This document shows positions 1 through 11,800 of a stretch of 64,000 nt of DNA, in pieces. Below the pieces are notes generated by a model. It ran no database searches, was not told the DNA's origin, and saw nothing but the letters and a program-made list of their open reading frames with translations. Made by a program: the position numbers and the translations under genes. The DNA comes from Eutreptiella sp. 'Long Island Sound 2002'. Lineage: Eukaryota; Euglenozoa; Euglenophyceae; Eutreptiales; Eutreptiaceae. The first letter of the stretch is position 1, and every line of letters begins with the position of its first letter. Location: NCBI GenBank assembly GCA_964036045.1, contig CAXIWF010000168.1, positions 178,402-242,401 on the forward strand. Reading direction: 5' to 3'.

Positions 1-3000
1 TCCGAGAATTTTCCGAGAATTTTCCGAGAATTTTCCGAGAATTTTCCGAGAGTTTTTCGTCAATTTTCCGAGAATTTTCCGAGAATTTTCCGAGAATTTT
101 CCGAGAATTTTCCGAGAATTTTCCGAGAATTTTCCGAGAATTTTCCGAGAATTTTCCGAGAATTTTCCGAGAATTTTCCGGGAATTTTCCGAGAATTTTC
201 CGAGAATTTTCCGAGAATTTCCCGAGAATTTTCCGAAAATTTTCCGAGAATTTTCCGAGAATTTTCCGAGAATTTTCCGAGAATTTTCCGAGAATTTTCC
301 GAGAATTTTCCGAGAATTTTCCGAGAATTTTCCGTCAATTTTCCGAGAATTTTCCGAGAATTTTCCGAGAATTTTCCGAGAATTTTCCGAGAATTTTCTG
401 AGAATTTTCCGAGAATTTTCCGAGAATTTTCCGAGAATTTTCCGAGAATTTTTCGAGAATTTTCCGAGAATTTTCCGTCAATTTTCCGAGAATTTTCCGA
501 GAATTTTCCGAGAATTTTCCGAGAATTTTCCGAGAATTTTCCGAGAATTTTCCGAAAATTTTCCGAGAATTTTCCGAGAATTTTCCGAGAATTTTCCGAG
601 AGTTTTTCGTCAATTTTCCGAGAATTTTCCGAGAATTTTCCGAGAATTTTCCGAGAATTTTCTGAGAATTTTCCGAGAATTTTCCGAGAATTTTCCGAGA
701 ATTTTCCGAGAATTTTCCGAGAATTTTCCGTCAATTTTCCGAGAATTTTCCGAGAATTTTCCGAGAAATTTCCGAGAGGTTTCCGAGAATTTTCCGAGAA
801 TTTTCTGAGAATTTTCCGAGAATTTTCCGAGAATTTTCCGTCAATTTTCCTAGAATTTTCCGAGAATTTTCCGAGAATTTTCTGAGAATTTTCTGAGAAT
901 TTTCCGAGAATTTTCCGAGAATTTTCCGAGAATTTTCCGAGAATTTTCCGAGAATTTTCCGAGAATTTTCCAAGAATTTTCCGAGAATTTTCCGAGAATT
1001 TTCCGAGAATTTTCCGGGAATTTTCCGAGAATTTTCCGAGAATTTTCCGAGAATTTTCCGAGAATTTTCCGAGAATTTTCCGTCAATTTTCCCAGAATTT
1101 TCCGAGAATTTTCCCAGAATTTTCCGGGAATTTTCCGAGAATTTTCCGAGAATTTTCCGAGAATTTTCCGAGAATTTTCCGAGAATTTTCCGAGAATTTT
1201 CCTAGAATTTTCTGAGAATTTTCCGAGAATTTTCCGTCAATTTTCCCAGAATTTTCCGAGAATTTTCCCAGAATTTTCCGGGAATTTTCCGAGAAATTTC
1301 CGAGAATTTTCCGAGAATTTTCCGAGAATTTTCCGAGAATTTTCCGAGAATTTTCCTAGAATTTTCTGAGAATTTTCCCAGAATTTTCCGAGAATTTTCC
1401 CAGAATTTTCCGGGAATTTTCCGAGAATTTTCCGAGAATTTTCCGAGAATTTTCCGAGAATTTTCCGAGAATTTTCCGAGAATTTTCCTAGAATTTTCTG
1501 AGACTTTTCCGAGAATTTTCGGAGAATTTTCCGAGATTTTTCCGAGAATTTTCCGATAATTTTCCGATAATTTTCCGAGAATTTTCCGAGAATTTTCCGA
1601 GAATTTTCCAAGAATTTTCCGAGAATTTTCCGAGAATTTTCCGAGAATTTTCCGGGAACTTTCCGAGAATTTTCTGAGAATTTTCGGAGAATTTTCCGAG
1701 AATTTTCCGAGAATTTTCGGAGAATTTTTCGAGAATTTTCCGAGAATTTTCCGTCAATTTTCCGAGAATTTTCCGAGAATTTTCCGAGAATTTTCCGAGA
1801 ATTTTCCGAGAATTTTCCGAGAATTTTCCGAGAATTTTCCGAGAATTTTCCGAGAATTTTCCGAGAATTTTCCGAGAATTTTCCGAGAATTTTCCGAGAG
1901 TTTTTCGTCAATTTTCCGAGAATTTTCCGAGAATTTTCCGAGAATTTTCCGAGAATTTTCCGAGAATTTTCCGAGAATTTTCCGAGAATTTTCCGAGAAT
2001 TTTCCGAGAATTTTCCGAGAATTTTCCGTCAATTTTCGGAGAATTTTCCGAGAATTTTCCGAGAATTTTCCGAGAATTTTCTGAGAATTTTCTGAGAATT
2101 TTCCGAGAATTTTCCGAGAATTTTCCGAGAATTTTCCGAGAATTTTCCGTCAATTTTCCGAGAATTTTCCGAGAATTTTCCGAGAATTTTCCGAGAATTT
2201 TCCGAGAATTTTCCGAGAATTTTCCGAGAATTTTCCGAGAATTTTCCGAGAATTTTCCGAGAATTTTCCGAGAATTTTCCGAGAATTTTCCGAGAATTTT
2301 CCGGGAATTTTCCGAGAATTTTCCGAGAATTTTCCGAGAATTTTCCGAGAATTTTCCGAGAATTTTCCAAGAATTTTCCGAGAATTTTCCGAGAATTTTC
2401 CGAGAATTTTCCGAGAATTTTCCGAGAATTTTCCGAGAATTTTGCGAGAATTTTCCAAGAATTTTCCGTCAATTTTCCGAGAATTTTTCGAGAATTTTCC
2501 GAGAATTTTCCGTCAATTTTCCAAGAATTTTCCGAGAATTTTCCGAGAATTTTCCGAGAATTTTCCGAGAATTTTCCGAGAATTTTCCGAGAATTTTCCG
2601 AGAATTTTCCGAGAATTTTCCGAGAATTTTCCGAGAGTTTTTCGTCAATTTTCCGAGAATTTTCCGAGAATTTTCCGAGAATTTTCCGAGAATTTTCCGA
2701 GAATTTTCCGAGAATTTTCCGAGAATTTTCCGAGAATTTTCCGAGAATTTTCCGTCAATTTTCCGAGAATTTTCCGAGAATTTTCCGAGAATTTTCTGAG
2801 AATTTTCTGAGAATTTTCGGAGAATTTTCCGAGAATTTTCCGAGAATTTTCCGAGAATTTTCCGTCAATTTTCCGAGAATTTTCCGAGAATTTTCCGAGA
2901 ATTTTCCGAGAATTTTCCGAGAATTTTCCGAGAATTTTCCGAGAATTTTCGGAGAATTTTCCGAGAATTTTCCGAGAATTTTCCGAGAATTTTCCGGGAA

Positions 3001-4660
3001 TTTTCCGAGAATTTTCCGAGAATTTTCCGAGAATTTTCCGAGAATTTTCCGAGAATTTTCCGAGAATTTTCCGAGAATTTTCCGAGAATTTTCCGAGAAT
3101 TTTCCGAGAATTTTCCGAGAATTTTCCGAGAATTTTCCGAGAATTTTCCGTCAGTTTTCCGAGAATTTTCCGAGAATTTTCCGAGAATTTTCCGAGAATT
3201 TTCCGAGAATTTTCCGAGAATTTTCCGAGAATTTTCCGAGAATTTTCCGAGAATTTTCCGAGAATTTTTCGAGAATTTTCCGAGAATTTTCCGTCAATTT
3301 TCCGAGAATTTTCCGAGAATTTTCCGAGAATTTTCCGAGAATTTTCCGAGAATTTTCCGAGAATTTTCCGAGAATTTTCGGAGAATTTTCCGAGAATTTT
3401 CCGAGAATTTTCCGAGAATTTTCCGAGAATTTTCCGAGAGTTTTTCGTCAATTTTCCGAGAATTTTCCGAGAATTTTCCGAGAATTTTCCGAGAATTTTC
3501 CGAGAATTTTCCGAGAATTTTCCGAGAATTTTCCGAGAATTTTCCGAGAATTTTCCGAGAATTTTCCGAGAATTTTCCGAGAATTTTCCGAGAATTTTCC
3601 GGGAATTTTCCGAGAATTTTCCGAGAATTTTCCGAGAATTTTCCGAGAATTTTCCGAGAATTTTCCGAGAATTTTCCGAGAATTTTCCGAGAATTTTCCG
3701 AGAATTTTCCGAGAATTTTCCGAGAATTTTCCGAGAATTTTCCGAGAATTTTCCGAGAATTTTCCGTCAATTTTCCGAGAATTTTCCGAGAATTTTCCGA
3801 GAATTTTCCGAGAATTTTCCGAGAATTTTCCGAGAATTTTCCGAGAATTTTCCGAGAATTTTCCGAGAATTTTTCGAGAATTTTCCGAGAATTTTCCGTC
3901 AATTTTCCGAGAATTTTCCGAGAATTTTCCGAGAATTTTCCGAGAATTTTCCGAGAATTTTCCGAGAATTTTCCGAGAATTTTCCGAGAATTTTCCGAGA
4001 ATTTTCCGAGAATTTTCCGAGAGTTTTTCGTCAATTTTCCGAGAATTTTCCGAGAATTTTCCGAGAATTTTCCGAGAATTTTCCGAGAATTTTCCGAGAA
4101 TTTTCCGAGAATTTTCCGAGAATTTTCCGAGAATTTTCCGAGAATTTTCCGTCAATTTTCCGAGAATTTTCCAAGAATTTTCCGAGAATTTTCCGAGAAT
4201 TTTCTGAGAATTTTCTGAGAATTTTCCGAGAATTTTCCGAGAATTTTCCGAGAATTTTCCGAGAATTTTCCGAGAATTTTCCGAGAATTTTCCGGGAATT
4301 TTCCGAGAATTTTCCGAGAATTTTCCGAGAATTTTCCGAGAATTTTCCGAGAATTTTCCGAGAATTTTCCAAGAATTTTCCGAGAATTTTCCGAGAATTT
4401 TCCGAGAATTTTCCGAGAATTTTCCGAGAATTTTCCGAGAATTTTCCGAGAATTTTCCAAGAATTTTCCGTCAATTTTCCGAAAATTTTCGGAGAATTTT
4501 CCGAGAATTTTCCGTCAATTTTCCGAGAATTTTCCGAGAATTTTCCGAGAATTTTCCGAGAATTTTCCGAGCATTTTCCGAGAATTTTCCGAGAATTTTC
4601 CGAGAATTTTCCGAGAATTTTCCGTCAATTTTCCGAGAATTTTCCGAGAATTTTCCGAGA
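1..4660 (+). repeat. 5.82-kb-period duplication, copy 1
   Basis: The order and spacing of variant units matches the segment starting near 5820. The offset is 5,819 bp at the left (GTCA units at 59, 334 and 840), 5,830 bp in the middle (1082 to about 2810) and 5,808 bp at the right (GAGCATTTT at 4571, GTCA at 4624). All offsets are whole multiples of 11, so the copies differ only by whole units. One visible step is three versus two CCGAG units before the CTGAG pair near 880. The match ends shortly after 4650. Its left limit is outside the window. Confidence 0.85.
1082..1760 (+). repeat. CCCAG-CCGGG-CCTAG nested higher-order block
   Basis: A sub-block recurs inside this stretch: CCCAG, CCGAG, CCCAG, CCGGG, about six plain units, then CCTAG and CTGAG. 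It begins at 1091, 1245 and 1377, with spacings of 154 and 132 bp (14 and 12 units). It is followed by a cluster of CGGAG, CCGAGATTTTT and two CCGATAA units (about 1520-1570), then CCGGGAACTTT, CTGAG, CGGAG and TCGAG near 1655-1735. The same block occurs at about 6912-7590, 25285-25945, 27208-27900 and 35130-35805, and in shorter form near 18425 and 20260. Confidence 0.85.
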
Positions 4661-5819
4661 ATTTTTCGAGAATTTTCCGAGAATTTTCCGTCAATTTTCC
4701 GAGAATTTTCCGAGAATTTTCCGAGAATTTTCCGAGAATTTTCCGAGAATTTTCCGAGAATTTTCCGAGAATTTTCCGAGAATTTTCCGAGAGTTTTTCG
4801 TCAATTTTCCGAGAATTTTCCGAGAATTTTCCGAGAATTTTCCGAGAATTTTCCGAGAATTTTCCGAGAATTTTCCGAGAATTTTCCGAGAATTTTCCGA
4901 GAATTTTCCGTCAATTTTCCGAGAATTTTCCGAGAATTTTCCGAGAATTTTCCGAGAATTTTCTGAGAATTTTCTGAGAATTTTCCGAGAATTTTCCGAG
5001 AATTTTCCGAGAATTTTCCGAGAATTTTCCGAGAATTTTCCGAGAATTTTCCGGGAATTTTCCGAGAATTTTCCGAGAATTTTCCGAGAATTTTCCGAGA
5101 ATTTTCCGAGAATTTTCCGAGAATTTTCCAAGAATTTTCCGAGAATTTTCCGAGAATTTTCCGAGAATTTTCCGAGAATTTTCCGAGAATTTTCCGAGAA
5201 TTTTGCGAGAATTTTCCAAGAATTTTCCGTCAATTTTCCGAGAATTTTTCGAGAATTTTCCGAGAATTTTCCGTCAATTTTCCGAGAATTTTCCGAGAAT
5301 TTTCCGAGAATTTTCCGAGAATTTTCCGAGAATTTTCCGAGCATTTTCCGAGAATTTTCCGAGAATTTTCCGAGAATTTTCCGAGAATTTTCCGAGAATT
5401 TTCCGAGAGTTTTTCGTCAATTTTCCGAGAATTTTCCGAGAATTTTCCGAGAATTTTCCGAGAATTTTCCGAGAATTTTCCGAGAATTTTCCGAGAATTT
5501 TCCGAGAATTTTCCGAGAATTTTCCGAGAATTTTCCGAGAATTTTCCGAGAATTTTCCGAGAATTTTCCGAGAATTTTCCGAGAATTTTCCGTCAGTTTT
5601 CCGAGAATTTTCCGAGAATTTTCCGAGAATTTTCCGAGAATTTTCCGAGAATTTTCCGAGAATTTTCCGAGAATTTTCCGAGAATTTTCCGAGAATTTTC
5701 CGAGAATTTTTCGAGAATTTTCCGAGAATTTTCCGTCAATTTTCCGAGAATTTTCCGAGAATTTTCCGAGAATTTTCCGAGAATTTTCCGAGAATTTTCC
5801 GAGAATTTTCCGAGAATTT
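4661..5819 (+). repeat. Array segment between the two 5.82-kb copies, with a clear 616-bp higher-order unit
   Basis: From the GAGTTTTTCGTCAA at 4800 to the next at 5416 there are exactly 56 units (616 bp). Marker order is GTCA at 4910, a CTGAG pair near 4960-4985, CCGGG near 5051, CCAAG near 5129, GCGAG near 5204, CCAAG followed by GTCA near 5217-5229, TCGAG near 5248, GTCA near 5273 and GAGCATTTT at 5341. The same markers with the same 616-bp length lie at 33018-33634. This is the best example of the prevailing higher-order repeat. Confidence 0.85.
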
Positions 5820-8800
5820 TCCGAGAATTTTCCGAGAATTTTCCGAGAATTTTCCGAGAATTTTCCGAGAGTTTTTCGTCAATTTTCCGAGAATTTTCCG
5901 AGAATTTTCCGAGAATTTTCCGAGAATTTTCCGAGAATTTTCCGAGAATTTTCCGAGAATTTTCCGAGAATTTTCCGAGAATTTTCCGAGAATTTTCCGG
6001 GAATTTTCCGAGAATTTTCCGAGAATTTTCCGAGAATTTCCCGAGAATTTTCCGAAAATTTTCCGAGAATTTTCCGAGAATTTTCCGAGAATTTTCCGAG
6101 AATTTTCCGAGAATTTTCCGAGAATTTTCCGAGAATTTTCCGAGAATTTTCCGTCAATTTTCCGAGAATTTTCCGAGAATTTTCCGAGAATTTTCCGAGA
6201 ATTTTCCGAGAATTTTCTGAGAATTTTCCGAGAATTTTCCGAGAATTTTCCGAGAATTTTCCGAGAATTTTTCGAGAATTTTCCGAGAATTTTCCGTCAA
6301 TTTTCCGAGAATTTTCCGAGAATTTTCCGAGAATTTTCCGAGAATTTTCCGAGAATTTTCCGAGAATTTTCCGAAAATTTTCCGAGAATTTTCCGAGAAT
6401 TTTCCGAGAATTTTCCGAGAGTTTTTCGTCAATTTTCCGAGAATTTTCCGAGAATTTTCCGAGAATTTTCCGAGAATTTTCTGAGAATTTTCCGAGAATT
6501 TTCCGAGAATTTTCCGAGAATTTTCCGAGAATTTTCCGAGAATTTTCCGTCAATTTTCCGAGAATTTTCCGAGAATTTTCCGAGAAATTTCCGAGAGGTT
6601 TCCGAGAATTTTCCGAGAATTTTCTGAGAATTTTCCGAGAATTTTCCGAGAATTTTCCGTCAATTTTCCTAGAATTTTCCGAGAATTTTCCGAGAATTTT
6701 CCGAGAATTTTCTGAGAATTTTCTGAGAATTTTCCGAGAATTTTCCGAGAATTTTCCGAGAATTTTCCGAGAATTTTCCGAGAATTTTCCGAGAATTTTC
6801 CAAGAATTTTCCGAGAATTTTCCGAGAATTTTCCGAGAATTTTCCGGGAATTTTCCGAGAATTTTCCGAGAATTTTCCGAGAATTTTCCGAGAATTTTCC
6901 GAGAATTTTCCGTCAATTTTCCCAGAATTTTCCGAGAATTTTCCCAGAATTTTCCGGGAATTTTCCGAGAATTTTCCGAGAATTTTCCGAGAATTTTCCG
7001 AGAATTTTCCGAGAATTTTCCGAGAATTTTCCTAGAATTTTCTGAGAATTTTCCGAGAATTTTCCGTCAATTTTCCCAGAATTTTCCGAGAATTTTCCCA
7101 GAATTTTCCGGGAATTTTCCGAGAAATTTCCGAGAATTTTCCGAGAATTTTCCGAGAATTTTCCGAGAATTTTCCGAGAATTTTCCTAGAATTTTCTGAG
7201 AATTTTCCCAGAATTTTCCGAGAATTTTCCCAGAATTTTCCGGGAATTTTCCGAGAATTTTCCGAGAATTTTCCGAGAATTTTCCGAGAATTTTCCGAGA
7301 ATTTTCCGAGAATTTTCCTAGAATTTTCTGAGACTTTTCCGAGAATTTTCGGAGAATTTTCCGAGATTTTTCCGAGAATTTTCCGATAATTTTCCGATAA
7401 TTTTCCGAGAATTTTCCGAGAATTTTCCGAGAATTTTCCAAGAATTTTCCGAGAATTTTCCGAGAATTTTCCGAGAATTTTCCGGGAACTTTCCGAGAAT
7501 TTTCTGAGAATTTTCGGAGAATTTTCCGAGAATTTTCCGAGAATTTTCGGAGAATTTTTCGAGAATTTTCCGAGAATTTTCCGTCAATTTTCCGAGAATT
7601 TTCCGAGAATTTTCCGAGAATTTTCCGAGAATTTTCCGAGAATTTTCCGAGAATTTTCCGAGAATTTTCCGAGAATTTTCCGAGAATTTTCCGAGAATTT
7701 TCCGAGAATTTTCCGAGAATTTTCCGAGAGTTTTTCGTCAATTTTCCGAGAATTTTCCGAGAATTTTCCGAGAATTTTCCGAGAATTTTCCGAGAATTTT
7801 CCGAGAATTTTCCGAGAATTTTCCGAGAATTTTCCGAGAATTTTCCGAGAATTTTCCGTCAATTTTCGGAGAATTTTCCGAGAATTTTCCGAGAATTTTC
7901 CGAGAATTTTCTGAGAATTTTCTGAGAATTTTCCGAGAATTTTCCGAGAATTTTCCGAGAATTTTCCGAGAATTTTCCGTCAATTTTCCGAGAATTTTCC
8001 GAGAATTTTCCGAGAATTTTCCGAGAATTTTCCGAGAATTTTCCGAGAATTTTCCGAGAATTTTCCGAGAATTTTCCGAGAATTTTCCGAGAATTTTCCG
8101 AGAATTTTCCGAGAATTTTCCGAGAATTTTCCGGGAATTTTCCGAGAATTTTCCGAGAATTTTCCGAGAATTTTCCGAGAATTTTCCGAGAATTTTCCAA
8201 GAATTTTCCGAGAATTTTCCGAGAATTTTCCGAGAATTTTCCGAGAATTTTCCGAGAATTTTCCGAGAATTTTGCGAGAATTTTCCAAGAATTTTCCGTC
8301 AATTTTCCGAGAATTTTTCGAGAATTTTCCGAGAATTTTCCGTCAATTTTCCAAGAATTTTCCGAGAATTTTCCGAGAATTTTCCGAGAATTTTCCGAGA
8401 ATTTTCCGAGAATTTTCCGAGAATTTTCCGAGAATTTTCCGAGAATTTTCCGAGAATTTTCCGAGAGTTTTTCGTCAATTTTCCGAGAATTTTCCGAGAA
8501 TTTTCCGAGAATTTTCCGAGAATTTTCCGAGAATTTTCCGAGAATTTTCCGAGAATTTTCCGAGAATTTTCCGAGAATTTTCCGTCAATTTTCCGAGAAT
8601 TTTCCGAGAATTTTCCGAGAATTTTCTGAGAATTTTCTGAGAATTTTCGGAGAATTTTCCGAGAATTTTCCGAGAATTTTCCGAGAATTTTCCGTCAATT
8701 TTCCGAGAATTTTCCGAGAATTTTCCGAGAATTTTCCGAGAATTTTCCGAGAATTTTCCGAGAATTTTCCGAGAATTTTCGGAGAATTTTCCGAGAATTT

Positions 8801-11800
8801 TCCGAGAATTTTCCGAGAATTTTCCGGGAATTTTCCGAGAATTTTCCGAGAATTTTCCGAGAATTTTCCGAGAATTTTCCGAGAATTTTCCGAGAATTTT
8901 CCGAGAATTTTCCGAGAATTTTCCGAGAATTTTCCGAGAATTTTCCGAGAATTTTCCGAGAATTTTCCGTCAGTTTTCCGAGAATTTTCCGAGAATTTTC
9001 CGAGAATTTTCCGAGAATTTTCCGAGAATTTTCCGAGAATTTTCCGAGAATTTTCCGAGAATTTTCCGAGAATTTTCCGAGAATTTTTCGAGAATTTTCC
9101 GAGAATTTTCCGTCAATTTTCCGAGAATTTTCCGAGAATTTTCCGAGAATTTTCCGAGAATTTTCCGAGAATTTTCCGAGAATTTTCCGAGAATTTTCGG
9201 AGAATTTTCCGAGAATTTTCCGAGAATTTTCCGAGAATTTTCCGAGAATTTTCCGAGAGTTTTTCGTCAATTTTCCGAGAATTTTCCGAGAATTTTCCGA
9301 GAATTTTCCGAGAATTTTCCGAGAATTTTCCGAGAATTTTCCGAGAATTTTCCGAGAATTTTCCGAGAATTTTCCGAGAATTTTCCGAGAATTTTCCGAG
9401 AATTTTCCGAGAATTTTCCGGGAATTTTCCGAGAATTTTCCGAGAATTTTCCGAGAATTTTCCGAGAATTTTCCGAGAATTTTCCGAGAATTTTCCGAGA
9501 ATTTTCCGAGAATTTTCCGAGAATTTTCCGAGAATTTTCCGAGAATTTTCCGAGAATTTTCCGAGAATTTTCCGTCAATTTTCCGAGAATTTTCCGAGAA
9601 TTTTCCGAGAATTTTCCGAGAATTTTCCGAGAATTTTCCGAGAATTTTCCGAGAATTTTCCGAGAATTTTCCGAGAATTTTTCGAGAATTTTCCGAGAAT
9701 TTTCCGTCAATTTTCCGAGAATTTTCCGAGAATTTTCCGAGAATTTTCCGAGAATTTTCCGAGAATTTTCCGAGAATTTTCCGAGAATTTTCCGAGAATT
9801 TTCCGAGAATTTTCCGAGAATTTTCCGAGAGTTTTTCGTCAATTTTCCGAGAATTTTCCGAGAATTTTCCGAGAATTTTCCGAGAATTTTCCGAGAATTT
9901 TCCGAGAATTTTCCGAGAATTTTCCGAGAATTTTCCGAGAATTTTCCGAGAATTTTCCGTCAATTTTCCGAGAATTTTCCAAGAATTTTCCGAGAATTTT
10001 CCGAGAATTTTCTGAGAATTTTCTGAGAATTTTCCGAGAATTTTCCGAGAATTTTCCGAGAATTTTCCGAGAATTTTCCGAGAATTTTCCGAGAATTTTC
10101 CGGGAATTTTCCGAGAATTTTCCGAGAATTTTCCGAGAATTTTCCGAGAATTTTCCGAGAATTTTCCGAGAATTTTCCAAGAATTTTCCGAGAATTTTCC
10201 GAGAATTTTCCGAGAATTTTCCGAGAATTTTCCGAGAATTTTCCGAGAATTTTCCGAGAATTTTCCAAGAATTTTCCGTCAATTTTCCGAAAATTTTCGG
10301 AGAATTTTCCGAGAATTTTCCGTCAATTTTCCGAGAATTTTCCGAGAATTTTCCGAGAATTTTCCGAGAATTTTCCGAGCATTTTCCGAGAATTTTCCGA
10401 GAATTTTCCGAGAATTTTCCGAGAATTTTCCGTCAATTTTCCGAGAATTTTCCGAGAATTTTCCGAGAATTTTCTGAGAATTTTCTGAGAATTTTCCGAG
10501 AATTTTCCGAGAATTTTCCGAGAATTTTCCGAGAATTTTCCGTCAATTTTCCGAGAATTTTCCGAGAATTTTCCGAGAATTTTCCGAGAATTTTCCGAGA
10601 ATTTTCCGAGAATTTTCCGAGAATTTTCCGAGAATTTTCCGAGAATTTTCCGAGAATTTTCCGAGAATTTTCCGGGAATTTTCCGAGAATTTTCCGAGAA
10701 TTTTCCGAGAATTTTCCGAGAATTTTCCGAGAATTTTCCGAGAATTTTCCGAGAATTTTCCGAGAATTTTCCGAGAATTTTCCGAGAATTTTCCGAGAAT
10801 TTTACGAGAATTTTCCGAGAATTTTCCGTCAGTTTTCCGAGAATTTTCCGAGAATTTTCCGAGAATTTTCCGAGAACTTTCCGAGAATTTTCCGAGAATT
10901 TTCCGAGAATTTTCCGAGAATTTTCCGAGAATTTTCCGAGAATTTTCCGAGAATTTTCCGAGAATTTTCCGAGAATTTTCCGAGAATTTTCCGAGAATTT
11001 TCCGAGAATTTTCCGAGAATTTTCCGTCAATTTTCCGAGAATTTTCCGAGAATTTTCCGAGAATTTTCCGAGAATTTTCTGAGAATTTTCTGAGAATTTT
11101 CCGAGAATTTTCCGAGAATTTTCCGAGAATTTTCCGAGAATTTTCCGAGAATTTTCCGAGAATTTTCCGGGAATTTTCCGAGAATTTTCCGAGAATTTTC
11201 CGAGAATTTTCCGAGAATTTTCCGAGAATTTTCCGAGAATTTTCCAAGAATTTTCCGAGAATTTTCCGAGAATTTTCCGAGAATTTTCCGAGAATTTTCC
11301 GAGAATTTTCCGAGAATTTTCCGAGAATTTTCCAAGAATTTTCCGTCAATTTTCCGAGAATTTTTCGAGAATTTTCCGAGAATTTTCCGTCAATTTTCCG
11401 AGAATTTTCCAAGAATTTTCCGAGAATTTTCCGAGAATTTTCCGAGAATTTTCCGAGCATTTTCCGAGAATTTTCCGAGAATTTTCCGAGAATTTTCCGA
11501 GAATTTTCCGTCAATTTTCCGGAAATTTTCCGAGAATTTTCCGAGAATTTTCTGAGAATTTTCTGAGAATTTTCCGAGAATTTTCCGAGAATTTTCCGAG
11601 AATTTTCCGAGAATTTTCCGTCAATTTTCCGAGAATTTTCCGAGAATTTTCCGAGAATTTTCCGAGAATTTTCCGAGAATTTTCCGAGAATTTTCCGAGA
11701 ATTTTCCGAGAATTTTCCGAGAATTTTCCGAGAATTTTCCGGGAATTTTCCGAGAATTTTCCGAGAATTTTCCGAGAATTTTCCGAGAATTTTCCGAGAA

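Noticed and set aside
4691-5344. Minus-strand frames opening with a true ATG (MLGKFSEN), also near 10380, 25255, 27180, 28819 and 33562
   Set aside because: The ATG is just the GAGCATTTT variant read in reverse. The product is the same repeat peptide with no start context.
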